Shown here: piece by piece, positions 34,768-43,167 of the stretch
How positions within the stretch are numbered: the stretch's first letter is position 1
Layout: every line of letters starts with the position of its first letter
From: Halolamina litorea
Lineage (GTDB): Archaea > Halobacteriota > Halobacteria > Halobacteriales > Haloferacaceae
Assembly (NCBI RefSeq): GCF_026616205.1
Contig: NZ_JANHGR010000001.1
Location: 1,922,001 to 1,986,000, forward strand
Direction: 5' to 3'
DNA: 64,000 nt
Program-made: the position numbers and the translations under genes
Notes under the pieces: model-generated
Database searches by the model: none
What the model saw: the letters and a program-made list of their open reading frames with translations, nothing else
Told to the model about the DNA's origin: nothing

Positions 34768-35712
34768 ATGAGCGATACGCGCCGCGCGCTGCTCGCGGCA
34801 CTCGAAGGCGGCCCCGTCGCCGGGCCCGCGCTGGCGGATGAACTGGGCGTCTCCCGCGCGGCCGTCTGGAAACAGGTCGAGGGGCTCCGCGAGGCTGGCT
34901 GGGGGATCGAGAGCACCGACGACGGCTACCGCGTGACCGACGTTCCCGACTTCGGCGGCGACGCCATCGAGTTCGGCCTCGACGCGCCGGTCGAAGTCGA
35001 GTACCACGACAGCATCGGTTCGACCAACGAGCGCGCCCGCGAACTGGCCGATGAGGGCCGGACGGACCTCGCGGTCGTCGCCGACGAACAGACCGCCGGG
35101 AGAGGGAGGCTCGATCGCGGATGGTCGGGTCCCTCCGGCGGGATCTACTGCTCGCTGTTGATCCGCCCCGACGCGCCGCCGGCCCACGCGCCCGTCTACA
35201 CGCTCGCGGCTGCGGTCGCGGTGACGACGGCCGCCCGGGAGGGCGGCGTCGACGCCTCGATCAAGTGGCCGAACGACGTTCTGGTCGGGGAGTCGGGCGA
35301 GCGCGGCGGGAAGAAGCTCTGTGGCATCCTCACCGAGATGGAGGGCGAGGCCGACCGCGTGAAGTGGCTGATCGTCGGGATCGGGATCAACGCGAACGTT
35401 GACACCGATATGTTGCCGGAAGGCGCCACCTCGCTACAGGCGGAGCGTGGCGAACCATTCGACCGTCGGCGCTTCACCCAGCGCCTGCTGGAGACGTTCG
35501 ACGGCCTCCGGAGCGACCCCGACTCGATCCTCGACGCGTGGCGCGAGCACGCGGCGACGATCGGCCAGCGCGTGCGGGTGGACACGCCCGGCGGCGAGAT
35601 CGTCGGCGAGGCCGTCGACGTCGAGTTCCCCGGGGCGCTGATCGTCGAGACCGACGACGGCGAACGCCGGCGGGTGACGGCCGGGGACTGTGAGCACCTG
35701 CGGCCGGTCTGA
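34768..35712 (+). CDS. birA: Biotin-acetyl-CoA-carboxylase ligase, BirA type with HTH
   Basis: BirA makes biotinyl-AMP and attaches biotin to the carrier lysine of carboxylases. This 314-residue form has an N-terminal winged helix (about 1-60: GPALADELGVSRAAVWKQVEGLREAGW), the catalytic domain with GRGRLDRGWSGPSGGIYCSLL and IKWPNDVLV, and the C-terminal SH3-like domain (GEAVDVEFPGALIVETDDGERRRV). The HTH means it may also repress promoters by biotin level. It is divergent from pccB, a likely substrate-complex gene and possible regulatory target. Confidence 0.95.
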   Translation: MSDTRRALLAALEGGPVAGPALADELGVSRAAVWKQVEGLREAGWGIESTDDGYRVTDVPDFGGDAIEFGLDAPVEVEYHDSIGSTNERARELADEGRTDLAVVADEQTAGRGRLDRGWSGPSGGIYCSLLIRPDAPPAHAPVYTLAAAVAVTTAAREGGVDASIKWPNDVLVGESGERGGKKLCGILTEMEGEADRVKWLIVGIGINANVDTDMLPEGATSLQAERGEPFDRRRFTQRLLETFDGLRSDPDSILDAWREHAATIGQRVRVDTPGGEIVGEAVDVEFPGALIVETDDGERRRVTAGDCEHLRPV

Positions 35713-35718
35713 AACGCC

Positions 35719-35868
35719 TCACCACTCGTGGCCGCCGATGCTGAGGATCGCCCCACAGCGACGGCACTCCGTGACCTGAAGGGGGTCCGTTGCGTGGGTC
35801 AGCTGTCGGTCGACGGTTGCGTCCCTCGCGCCACAGCGGTTACAGGTCGGTACATCTGTCGTGGACAT
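35719..35868 (-). CDS. Zinc-ribbon mini-protein, 49 residues
   Basis: The reverse strand between birA and hemE encodes MSTTDVPTCNRCGARDATV, then a middle segment and ECRRCGAILSIGGHEW. It has two CxxC pairs (C9/C12 and C35/C38), the geometry of a single zinc ribbon. Small zinc-finger proteins are abundant in haloarchaea and often conserved. The gene is short but has an ATG, a clean stop and haloarchaeal composition. It lies 6 bases from the birA stop on the opposite strand. The role is unknown; nucleic-acid or protein binding is typical. Confidence 0.7.
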   Translation of the reverse strand: MSTTDVPTCNRCGARDATVDRQLTHATDPLQVTECRRCGAILSIGGHEW

Positions 35869-35995
35869 GTTCTTGGAGGGTACGACAGGGAGGGACCTAG
35901 TACGTCAGTTCCTACCAGTTTGAACGCCCGGACTGTCGCGTTCGGTGCCACGAACGAACGAAAACGCACTAACGCTCGCCGCCCGACGGTGAACT

Positions 35996-37006
35996 ATGAC
36001 CGATCCGCTGCTCGTCCGCGCCGCCCGCGGCGAGCGCACCGAGCGCCCGCCCGTCTGGCTGATGCGACAGGCCGGCCGACACCTGCCAGAGTACCGTGAA
36101 CTCCGGGAGAACTACACGTTCCGTGAGGCCATCGAGACCCCCGAGATCGCCGAGGAGATCACCCTCCAGCCCTACGAGCGCTACGGCGTCGACGGCGTCG
36201 TGATGTTCTCGGACATCCTCACCTGTCTGGAGCCGCTGGGCTTCGACTACCACATCGAGTCCGGCGTCGGCCCCGTGATCGAGAACCCCGTCGAGGGGCC
36301 GGACGACGTGGCGCGACGCCGCGGCGACGTGCGCGAGGAACTCTCCTTCGTCGCCGACCTGCTCGACCGCCTCGACGAGAGCGTCGCCGACGAGGACGCC
36401 GTGTTGGGCTTCGCGGGCGGGCCGTTCACGCTCGCCTCCTACGTCGTCGCCGGCGGGCCCGACCGCGGGCGCAAGGAGGTCCGGAAGTTCCGCGCACAGC
36501 ACCCCGAGGCGTTCCTCGAACTGATGGAGCGCTTCACCGGTGTCGTCGCCGAGTACCTCCGGATGCAGGCCGACCACGGCGCCGACGCGGTCCAACTGTT
36601 CGACACCTACGCCGGCGTGCTGCCGCCCGCCGACTACGAGCGCTACGTGCTCCCGCTCCACCGCGAGATCATCGACAGCGTCGACCTCCCGACCGTGGAG
36701 TTCGTTCGGAACATGGGCGGCCGTCTGGAGAGTCTGGAGGCCACCGGCGCCGACGCCGTCGCGCTCGACTGGACCGTCGACATGAGCGTCGCTCGCTCGC
36801 AACTGGGCGACACCCCCGTTCAGGGGAACCTCGACCCGACGCTGTTGTACGCCGATCCCGAGACGGTCCGCGAGCGAACCGCGGAGATCATCGAAGCCGC
36901 CGGGCCGGAGGGTCACATCCTGAACCTCGGCCACGGCGTCAACCGCGACACCCCCATCGAGGGCGTCGAAGCGTTCGTCGAAACCGCGAAGAACTGGGAG
37001 TGGTAG
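35996..37006 (+). CDS. hemE: Uroporphyrinogen decarboxylase
   Basis: HemE removes four acetate carboxyl groups from uroporphyrinogen III to give coproporphyrinogen III. The 336-residue protein has the family's N-terminal RPPVWLMRQAGRHLPEYR with the substrate-binding Arg residues, then FSDILTCLEPLG, GFAGGPFTLASYVVAGG, and C-terminal GNLDPTLLYADPE and LNLGHGVNRDTPIEGV. The length is normal. It faces hemH-hemG, which lie on the opposite strand immediately downstream, so three steps of the protoporphyrin-dependent heme route cluster here. Confidence 0.96.
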   Translation: MTDPLLVRAARGERTERPPVWLMRQAGRHLPEYRELRENYTFREAIETPEIAEEITLQPYERYGVDGVVMFSDILTCLEPLGFDYHIESGVGPVIENPVEGPDDVARRRGDVREELSFVADLLDRLDESVADEDAVLGFAGGPFTLASYVVAGGPDRGRKEVRKFRAQHPEAFLELMERFTGVVAEYLRMQADHGADAVQLFDTYAGVLPPADYERYVLPLHREIIDSVDLPTVEFVRNMGGRLESLEATGADAVALDWTVDMSVARSQLGDTPVQGNLDPTLLYADPETVRERTAEIIEAAGPEGHILNLGHGVNRDTPIEGVEAFVETAKNWEW

Positions 37007-37026
37007 GGTTACTCGGTGCGGGCTCG

Positions 37027-38355
37027 CTACTCGCTCGCCGATAGCTCGCCGGCGAGGCGGCGTCCCTCACGGACCCGGGAGGGAAGCCCCATCCGGCCCG
37101 TGTAGTTCGTCGCCAGCGTGAGCCCCTCGGGGAGGTCGACGCGCTCGGCGGCGTCCCACGAGTCGTCCCACGCGGGGAACGCCCGCGGCATGCGCTCGAC
37201 GTTGAGCACCTCGGCGTCGGCTCCCATGACGCGGCGGAACTCCGTGACCGCCGTCTGGCCGAGTTCCGCCTCGCTCCGGTCGACGGCGCCGGGGTCGTGC
37301 ATCCCGCCGAGGAAGACGGTGTAGACCCCGTCGCGGTCGAACAGGCTTGGGTTCCACGTCACGCCCAGCGTCCGCATCGGCTCGGTCCGGCGGACCTGGT
37401 AGCCGAAGCCGTCCGCCCGGGCCGAACTCTCCAGGTGGACGAGCACGAGCGGGTTGTAGTTGAACGAGCGGAGCGCCGCGGCGCTGTCGGGGTCGACGCC
37501 CTCGACGATGTCGGCGGTGGCGTCGGCGGGCGTCGTGATCACCACGTGCTCGAAGCGCCGGCTGCCGTCGGCGGTGTGGACGATCCACTCGGGGTCGTCG
37601 CCGCTCCCGGCGCGCTCGATTCTGGTCACCGGCGTCTCGCGTTCGATCCGGTCGGCGTGGGCCTCGGCCAACGCCTCGGGGAGCCGCTGGAGTCCGCTCT
37701 CGAAGCTTGCCGGCGGCGGCGTCTCGCTCTCGGAGAACACGAGCCGCGAGAGCGCCGCCCGCAGCAGGCTCCCCTCCTTCTTCTCCAACCCCATGATGGG
37801 CTCGAGCGCGTGTTTCGCGGGCATGTCCGCGGGGTCCGAGCCGTACGTCCCGCCGAAGATCGGTGCGATGAGGTTCGTGTACGTCTCGGTACCGAACTTC
37901 CGGACGAAGGCGTCCCGTGCGGACTCCTCGGGGTCGATCGGGTCGGTCAGCGGTTCGGCCAGCAGCCGGAGCTTCGCGCCCGCCGAGAGGAGGTCCGTCC
38001 GTCGGAACGCGGCGAGCGAGCGGGGTACCTCCCGGAGCTTCCCGTCGGCGTAGACGAACAGCGGCAGGTCGTCGTCGGCCGTAATGACCTCGTCGGCGAG
38101 ATCCAGGTCGGTGACCATCGCGCTGATGGCGTCGGTCATCCGGAGGCGCTGGGGACCGACTTCGACGACCTTCCCCTCCATCTCGCGGCTCCGGACGACG
38201 CCGCCGACCTCGTCGGTCGCCTCGTAGACCACCGACCCAACCCCGCGCTCCTCGAGGGCGTGCAGCGTCGAGAGGCCGGTCATCCCGCCACCGACCACCG
38301 CGACGCGGGCGTCCGTGCCGGCGCCGTCGCCGGCGTCGGTGTCGGCGTCGCTCAT
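37027..38355 (-). CDS. hemG: Protoporphyrinogen oxidase, FAD-dependent (HemG/HemY type)
   Basis: The enzyme oxidises (proto)porphyrinogen with FAD and oxygen. The 442-residue protein has the dinucleotide motif VAVVGGGMTGLSTLHALEERG, the FAD-binding EMEGKVVEVGPQRLRM region, and a C-terminal TNYTGRMGLPSRVREG close to the usual GNY-GVGLPDCV motif. The start at 38355 is chosen because it overlaps the hemH stop (ATGA) and gives a short acidic leader typical of haloarchaea; an upstream in-frame ATG at 38403 lies inside hemH. It forms an operon with hemH. Whether it acts on protoporphyrinogen or coproporphyrinogen cannot be told. Confidence 0.92.
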   Translation of the reverse strand: MSDADTDAGDGAGTDARVAVVGGGMTGLSTLHALEERGVGSVVYEATDEVGGVVRSREMEGKVVEVGPQRLRMTDAISAMVTDLDLADEVITADDDLPLFVYADGKLREVPRSLAAFRRTDLLSAGAKLRLLAEPLTDPIDPEESARDAFVRKFGTETYTNLIAPIFGGTYGSDPADMPAKHALEPIMGLEKKEGSLLRAALSRLVFSESETPPPASFESGLQRLPEALAEAHADRIERETPVTRIERAGSGDDPEWIVHTADGSRRFEHVVITTPADATADIVEGVDPDSAAALRSFNYNPLVLVHLESSARADGFGYQVRRTEPMRTLGVTWNPSLFDRDGVYTVFLGGMHDPGAVDRSEAELGQTAVTEFRRVMGADAEVLNVERMPRAFPAWDDSWDAAERVDLPEGLTLATNYTGRMGLPSRVREGRRLAGELSASE

Positions 38356-39398
38356 TCGTTGCGTCGGGCGTTCAGGCACATGGCGTCCGGCTCCGGGCGG
38401 CACTTACACTGCTGGAGGCCGTAGTAGTCCGGATCGAAATCGGCGATGAACGGCTCCGTGAGGTCGGCCAGCAGGCCGACGAAGCGCTCGTCGTCGTACG
38501 GGACGGGCACACGAGTGAAGCCGAGTCCCGCCTCCTCCGCCTCCTCTCGGAGCTCCACGTCGAGCTCCGAGAGCGTCTCGCTCTGTTCGTGCATGAAGCT
38601 GGTCGGGTCGACGACGACGCGCTCGGCGTCGATGTTCTCGACCACGTCCTCGACGTCGGGCTGGGTCCACTCCACGTCGCGGTTGGCGTGGTTCTGGTAG
38701 CCCAGTTCGTAGTCGGGGTTGCCGAGCATCCCCGCGACCATCTTCGTGTGTTCCTCGACGTACTGGACGTAGCGGCTCCCCTCGTCGAGGTAGTAGGTGG
38801 GGGTCCCGTGGGCGGAGAAGATCAGCCGGGTGTCGGAATCCAGGGTGAGCCCCTCGCGGTCGAGGGTCCGCCGGATGTTGTCGGCGCGCAGTCGAGCGTA
38901 GGCCGAGTGGGTGTGGTAGCCCGTGATCTCGTGGTAGGGAACGTCCCAGTCGAGGTCGTCGACGGCGTCGGCGAGCTTTTCGAGGGACTGCACGGTCGTC
39001 GAGGGGCCACACAGCGGGTAGACGGGCAGGCCGATCAGGCGGTCGACGCCGTCGGCGTGGGCGGCCTCGGCGGCGTCTCCGATGAACGGCTCCATGAACT
39101 GGTAGCCGACGTAGGTCTCGACGTCGTAGCCCCGCTCGCGGAGTTCGGTCTCCACGAGGTCGGCCTGTCGGCTCGCGTGGGCGTTCAGCGGCGAGCCGCC
39201 GATCTCGCCGTACTCCTCCATCAGGCCGGGCGCACGGCGCTCGGCCAGCGAGCGGGCACGCTCGCGGGCGGCCTCCTCGGTGGTCTCGCCCTCGATGTCC
39301 ATGTTGGCGAGGAAGATTCGCTCGAGGTAGTCCACGACGGCGTCGCGGTCGGCCGAAGCCGGCTCTCCGAAGTTGAGCACGGCGATCCCTGTGGTCAT
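38352..39398 (-). CDS. hemH: Ferrochelatase, possible [2Fe-2S] type
   Basis: HemH inserts ferrous iron into porphyrin. The 348-residue protein has the catalytic His in SAHGTPTYYL (H197), the Glu-rich DPTSFMHEQSETLSELD segment, and N-terminal GIAVLNFGEPAS. It contains exactly four Cys: C130 (YPLCGPST) and a C-terminal group C331, C333, C341 (QCKCRPEPDAMC). One internal Cys plus three near the C-terminus is the arrangement seen in ferrochelatases with a [2Fe-2S] cluster. It is the first gene of the hemH-hemG operon and its 3' end overlaps hemG by four bases. Confidence 0.94.
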   Translation of the reverse strand: MTTGIAVLNFGEPASADRDAVVDYLERIFLANMDIEGETTEEAARERARSLAERRAPGLMEEYGEIGGSPLNAHASRQADLVETELRERGYDVETYVGYQFMEPFIGDAAEAAHADGVDRLIGLPVYPLCGPSTTVQSLEKLADAVDDLDWDVPYHEITGYHTHSAYARLRADNIRRTLDREGLTLDSDTRLIFSAHGTPTYYLDEGSRYVQYVEEHTKMVAGMLGNPDYELGYQNHANRDVEWTQPDVEDVVENIDAERVVVDPTSFMHEQSETLSELDVELREEAEEAGLGFTRVPVPYDDERFVGLLADLTEPFIADFDPDYYGLQQCKCRPEPDAMCLNARRNE

Positions 39399-39459
39399 GG
39401 CTCGGGCTTGGAGCCTGGCGGGTCAAAAGCTGTCGGTTCAGGCGCGCGGGCGCGCGTGA

Positions 39460-40485
39460 TCAGCCGTCGGTCCCGTCGGCGTCCGCCGGGGCGTCGGCGG
39501 ACCGATCGCTGAGTGCGGCGGACTCCACGGGGCGGGCCTCGCCCTCGGCGGCCTCGCGGGTAGCGACACGGGCCTCGCCGCTGGTGTCGTCGAAGACGAG
39601 GTGGCGGTGCGGGTAGGCCATCTCCACGTCGGCGTCGGACTCCCCGAACCGGTCCCAGATCGCCGTCTGGACCCGGGAGCGGGCGGTGAGCTGCTTGTAC
39701 GGGCGGTCGACCCAGTACCGCAGGGTCAGGATCACCGCGCTGTCGCCGAACTCGTCGATGTAGCAGGTGGGCCGGGCCGGGTAGCGCGCGGAGCCGATCC
39801 GGATGTCCGGACCGCCCTCGATGACCCCCTCGGCGCTCCGGCCGGCGGCCTCGATGAGGTTCCGGGCGGCGTCGATGTCGCTCTCGTAGGTGACCGCGAC
39901 CGAGAGCGAGAGGCGAGCGCGCTCGTCCTCCGCCGAGAGGTTCGTCACCTGATCGTCCCGGATCACGTCGTTCGGGAGCACGATGAACGTGTTGTCGACG
40001 GTGAAGATCTTCGTGTAGCGGATCGTGATGTCGTCGACGAACCCGCGGGTGCCGTCGCCCAGTTCGACCATGTCGCCGATCTCGTAGGGCTCGTCGGCCA
40101 GCAGGAACAGCCCGTTCACCACCGACCCCACCAACGGCGCGAGCACGATACCGATGACGGCGGAGAACACCGTCACCGAGAGCACGATGTTGCCCAGTTC
40201 GAGGTCGACGAGGCCGGCGCCGATCAGGAGGAAGAACAGCGTGATTGCGGCCCGGATCAGCCGGAGCACCTGCTGGGCGACGCTCTGACGGCGGAACCGC
40301 TTGGCGACGGGGCGCCCGAGCAGCCGGACGGCGTAGCGCGAGAGGGTGTAACCGAGCGCCGTGATCAGCGCCAACAGCAGGAAGCTCAGCGCCGGGGAGC
40401 TCCCCCAATCGGGGAACAGCGGGGCGAGTCGCTCCACGAGCGACTGGATCATCCGTATCGGGTTGGGGAACTGGCCGGGCTGCAC
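39460..40485 (-). CDS. MscS-type small-conductance mechanosensitive channel
   Basis: The protein releases solutes on osmotic downshift. The 341-residue form has about four membrane helices (residues 20-150), the pore-lining helix region VIGIVLAPLVGSVVNGLFLLAD, and the MscS beta domain PYEIGDMVELGDGTRGFVDDITIRYT with PNDVI. It ends in an acidic, Ala-rich tail. The start is uncertain: GTG at 40485 gives VQPGQFPNPIRM, and ATG at 40452 gives MIQSLVERLAP. A decayed relative lies at 6700-7021. It is probably transcribed separately from the two small genes upstream (50-base gap). Confidence 0.92.
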   Translation of the reverse strand: MQPGQFPNPIRMIQSLVERLAPLFPDWGSSPALSFLLLALITALGYTLSRYAVRLLGRPVAKRFRRQSVAQQVLRLIRAAITLFFLLIGAGLVDLELGNIVLSVTVFSAVIGIVLAPLVGSVVNGLFLLADEPYEIGDMVELGDGTRGFVDDITIRYTKIFTVDNTFIVLPNDVIRDDQVTNLSAEDERARLSLSVAVTYESDIDAARNLIEAAGRSAEGVIEGGPDIRIGSARYPARPTCYIDEFGDSAVILTLRYWVDRPYKQLTARSRVQTAIWDRFGESDADVEMAYPHRHLVFDDTSGEARVATREAAEGEARPVESAALSDRSADAPADADGTDG

Positions 40486-40535
40486 ACCACCCACTCCTCC
40501 GGCCGACGAAAAAGTGTTGTCGACGAGACTGTCCC

Positions 40536-40916
40536 TCACTCCTCGTTCCCGACCGCCGCCGCGAACGCCGGGAGCACCCACTTGACGTGGGCGCCGTCCT
40601 CGACGAACACGATCGTTCCCGGGGGCTGGGCGGCCTTCGGTCGGACCCGCAGGCCGGCGTCTTCGGCGGCGTCGGCGACGGCGGCGGGCGAGACGGCGAA
40701 CTCCACGCGGGCCCGGTCCGGCTGGACGTAGACGCTGGCGATGGTCCGTCCCTCGTCGCCGGCGCGGACCCGATAGGCAAGTGCCCCCTCGGGCGTCGGC
40801 TCCACCTCCGGATCGGCGTCGGTCACCGCGAGGGCGTCGGGGGTCGCCCCGCTCTCCAGTTCGGAGGCGAGCAACTGTGCGATCCGGTGACCGTCACGGA
40901 CGCGGTCGGCACTCAT
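40536..40916 (-). CDS. Conserved haloarchaeal-type protein, 126 residues, unknown
   Basis: The protein is soluble and acidic with an alpha/beta pattern: SADRVRDGHRIAQLLASELES, then alternating strands (YRVRAGDEGRTIASVYVQPDRARVEFAV) and a C-terminal VEDGAHVKWVLPAFAAAV. I do not recognise the family. Its ATG overlaps the stop of the DUF2240 gene by four bases, so the two are coupled. Confidence 0.72.
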   Translation of the reverse strand: MSADRVRDGHRIAQLLASELESGATPDALAVTDADPEVEPTPEGALAYRVRAGDEGRTIASVYVQPDRARVEFAVSPAAVADAAEDAGLRVRPKAAQPPGTIVFVEDGAHVKWVLPAFAAAVGNEE

Positions 40917-41362
40917 TCGTCCACCACCGACTGCCGGGCCGCGACGGCTGCCTCACCCACGTCGACGCCCTCGCGGCGGGCGTAGACCACGGCGGCGGCC
41001 TCGATTGTCAGCCCGAGTTCCCGCTGGAGTTCGTTGATCCCCGCGACCGCGGCCTGTTTCTCGACGCCGGCGTCGGTCAGCCGGTCGAGCACCTTCTCGA
41101 AGGCGCTCTGCTCGCGCAGGATCGACGCGTCGGGGACGAACTCCTCGGGCACGTCGACGGATTCCGGGTCGAAATCCGCCCGCAGTTCCCCGTCCTCGCG
41201 GGTGAGCAGCCCCCGACCGAGCGCCACGTCGATCACCCGTTTGGCCTGGTCCGGGGAGAACCAGTCCCGGTCGAGCGAGAGCGCGACGACGAACTCGCCG
41301 TCGCCGAGCCGTTCCCGGCCCTCCTGCCGGAACGGGACCGCGACGGTGGCCTCCAAAGTCAT
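40913..41362 (-). CDS. DUF2240 family protein
   Basis: This 149-residue archaeal protein starts MTLEATVAVPFRQEGRERL and contains FSPDQAKRVIDVALGRGLLTRED, which resembles a winged-helix-like fold, then a helical second half. DUF2240 is an uncharacterised archaeal family; the assignment is from recalled sequence pattern. An upstream in-frame extension to 41827 runs antisense to the S8e gene and is rejected. It overlaps the next minus-strand gene by four bases. Confidence 0.72.
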   Translation of the reverse strand: MTLEATVAVPFRQEGRERLGDGEFVVALSLDRDWFSPDQAKRVIDVALGRGLLTREDGELRADFDPESVDVPEEFVPDASILREQSAFEKVLDRLTDAGVEKQAAVAGINELQRELGLTIEAAAVVYARREGVDVGEAAVAARQSVVDE

Positions 41363-41573
41363 GTTCCAGACGCGAGGGCGGCCGGGCCTAAGCGTTGCGG
41401 AGCGGGCGACGGCTACCCGGTCGCGATGGTGGGTAGTGTGCGGTCGCTGACGGACCGGGAGTCGAACGGGGCGAGCGGTGCTCGCTGGCTCGACGCTCGA
41501 CGCTCGGCTCACGGTGTTCGCCGATGGACCGAGAGTCGAACGCTTCAAGTATTCCCTCGCCGTTTCCGGAGGT

Positions 41574-41948
41574 ATGCAAGACCAGGGCCCCTCCCAGCGC
41601 AAGCGCACTGGGGGTCGACTCGTCCGATCGCGGAAGAAGAAGCGCCACCAGCTCGGCAACGAGCCCACCGAGACCATCGTCGGCGAGCCGCGGTTCCGGA
41701 CCGTCGACGCCCGCGGGAACGAGCAGAAGATCCGTGCGCTCTCGACGAACGTCGCGCAGGTCGCCGACGGCGAGGAGACCGTCGAGGCCGAGATCGAGGA
41801 CGTGAGCGACAACCCCGCGAACGTCAACTACGTCCGACGGAACATCATCACGAAGGGCGCCATCATCGAGACGAGCGCCGGCACGGCGCGGGTCACCTCG
41901 CGTCCCGGCCAGTCCGGCCAGGTCAGCGCCGTCGTCATCGAGGAGTAA
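41574..41948 (+). CDS. rps8e: Ribosomal protein S8e
   Basis: This 124-residue small-subunit ribosomal protein has the family N-terminus (QRKRTGGRLVRSRKKKRHQLGNEP), the core VDARGNEQKIRALSTNVAQV and the C-terminal ARVTSRPGQSGQVSAVVIEE. The start at ATG 41574 gives the family's short MQDQGPSQRKRTGG leader; the in-frame extension to 41478 is rejected. It is divergent from the DUF2240 gene. Confidence 0.96.
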   Translation: MQDQGPSQRKRTGGRLVRSRKKKRHQLGNEPTETIVGEPRFRTVDARGNEQKIRALSTNVAQVADGEETVEAEIEDVSDNPANVNYVRRNIITKGAIIETSAGTARVTSRPGQSGQVSAVVIEE

Positions 41949-42030
41949 CGCACGACCGCGGCATCGGCGGTTCTCTCGGCAGCAAAACACGGAGCGTAAG
42001 CGCCAGCGGGCGCCGTCGCCCATCAGTAAC

Positions 42031-42249
42031 TCAGTTCGTCGCGGCTTCGGTCGTCGCCGTCTCGGGCTCCTCCTCGACGCCGCTCCGGAGCTCCTGCTCC
42101 AGTTCCTCGCGGCCGCGCTTGAACTCACCCATCGCCTGTCCGCTGGATCGGGCGAGCTTCGGGAGCCGGTCGGCCCCGAACAGTAAGACGAGGACGAGCA
42201 GCACGATCATCAACTCAGGACCGCCGGGTAATGCAAACAGTGGAACCAT
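42031..42249 (-). CDS. tatA: Twin-arginine translocase subunit TatA
   Basis: This 72-residue protein forms the Tat export pore. It has one N-terminal membrane helix (GPELMIVLLVLVLLFG), the hinge with Phe-Gly, the amphipathic helix ADRLPKLARSSGQAMGEFKRGREELEQEL and a short acidic tail. Haloarchaea send most secreted proteins through Tat, and the gene lies about 3 kb upstream of a cluster of twin-arginine substrates. Several TatA paralogues per genome are usual, so this one need not be dedicated to the cluster. Confidence 0.94.
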   Translation of the reverse strand: MVPLFALPGGPELMIVLLVLVLLFGADRLPKLARSSGQAMGEFKRGREELEQELRSGVEEEPETATTEAATN

Positions 42250-42324
42250 GGGAGTCAGGACGCGCGCTCAGGTATTAAGCAGGCACCTGCTGTCGAGAAG
42301 TATGGACGCCCGGCCGGCACACGA

Positions 42325-42942
42325 TCACTCGTCGGGGTCGTAGCCGATGTCGTTCTCGCGGGCGTTGCGGTCGCGGCGCGTCGGTCGGTAGCGAATGTAC
42401 TCGGCCAGCATCACGATCGCGAACGCGAGCGAGACGACGCCGGCCAGTTGATACCCACCCAACATCGCGAACGGCGAGACGCCCAGCCAGGACAACACCG
42501 CGACCACGATCCCGGAGGCGGCGGCGATCGTACCGGTTCGGAGGGTCGTATCGGGCTCGATCGGACGCCAGAGGTAGGGACGGAACTCTTTGCCCCGCTC
42601 CGTCAGGACGACCGTACCGCGGTTGGCGTCGTAGTCGACGATCCCGTGTTTGGCGAGCTTGGGGATGTGACTCTGCCGGAGTGCGGTGTACGCGCGCTTG
42701 CGCTCCTTCGAACTGATGGTCGCGGGGTGTTTGTTCGTCTCCCACGCGGCGAGCTGGCGGGCCAGATCACCGACCGTCGAGGCCCCGTCGGCCTCGTACA
42801 ACGCGTGGAGCACGTTTCGGCGTCGGCGACTACTCAGAAGGGTGTACGCGACGTCACGCTCCAGCAGCGATTCGTCTTCGGTAGGGACAGCCTTCGACTC
42901 GTGCACGCTGACGCTGTTGGGTGTGGGTTGTGTGTCGTTCAT
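42325..42942 (-). CDS. HTH transcriptional regulator with two membrane helices (DUF7344-like)
   Basis: This 205-residue protein has a winged helix (about 25-120: AYTLLSSRRRRNVLHALYEADGASTVGDLARQLA, then LRQSHIPKLAKHGIVDYDANRGTVVLTERG) and two C-terminal membrane helices. The pattern SRRRRNVLHAL is typical of a haloarchaeal HTH family often annotated DUF7344. A related gene lies at 44254-44805, and the two bracket an unknown membrane protein and sit just before the TasA-like cluster, so they are candidate regulators. The ATG at 42942 gives MNDTQPTPNS. Confidence 0.8.
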   Translation of the reverse strand: MNDTQPTPNSVSVHESKAVPTEDESLLERDVAYTLLSSRRRRNVLHALYEADGASTVGDLARQLAAWETNKHPATISSKERKRAYTALRQSHIPKLAKHGIVDYDANRGTVVLTERGKEFRPYLWRPIEPDTTLRTGTIAAASGIVVAVLSWLGVSPFAMLGGYQLAGVVSLAFAIVMLAEYIRYRPTRRDRNARENDIGYDPDE

Positions 42943-43167
42943 CGTTTACCTCCGGGTAGTAGTCGCCGATAAGTCACCATCGCCGACAGGAGTACGGTAG
43001 CATTCGTGTATAATAAATCATTCGGCGAAAATGGCGTTTTTCGAAGATACAGGCCCTCTGTGGAGCATTTTGCCGCTTCCCGCTATTGGTTTTCGTGCGT
43101 GGTAGGCACATCCACGTCGGCCATTAGCCGGTTCCTGTTCAAGCCACCCCCCCACGTACGGGAGCCT

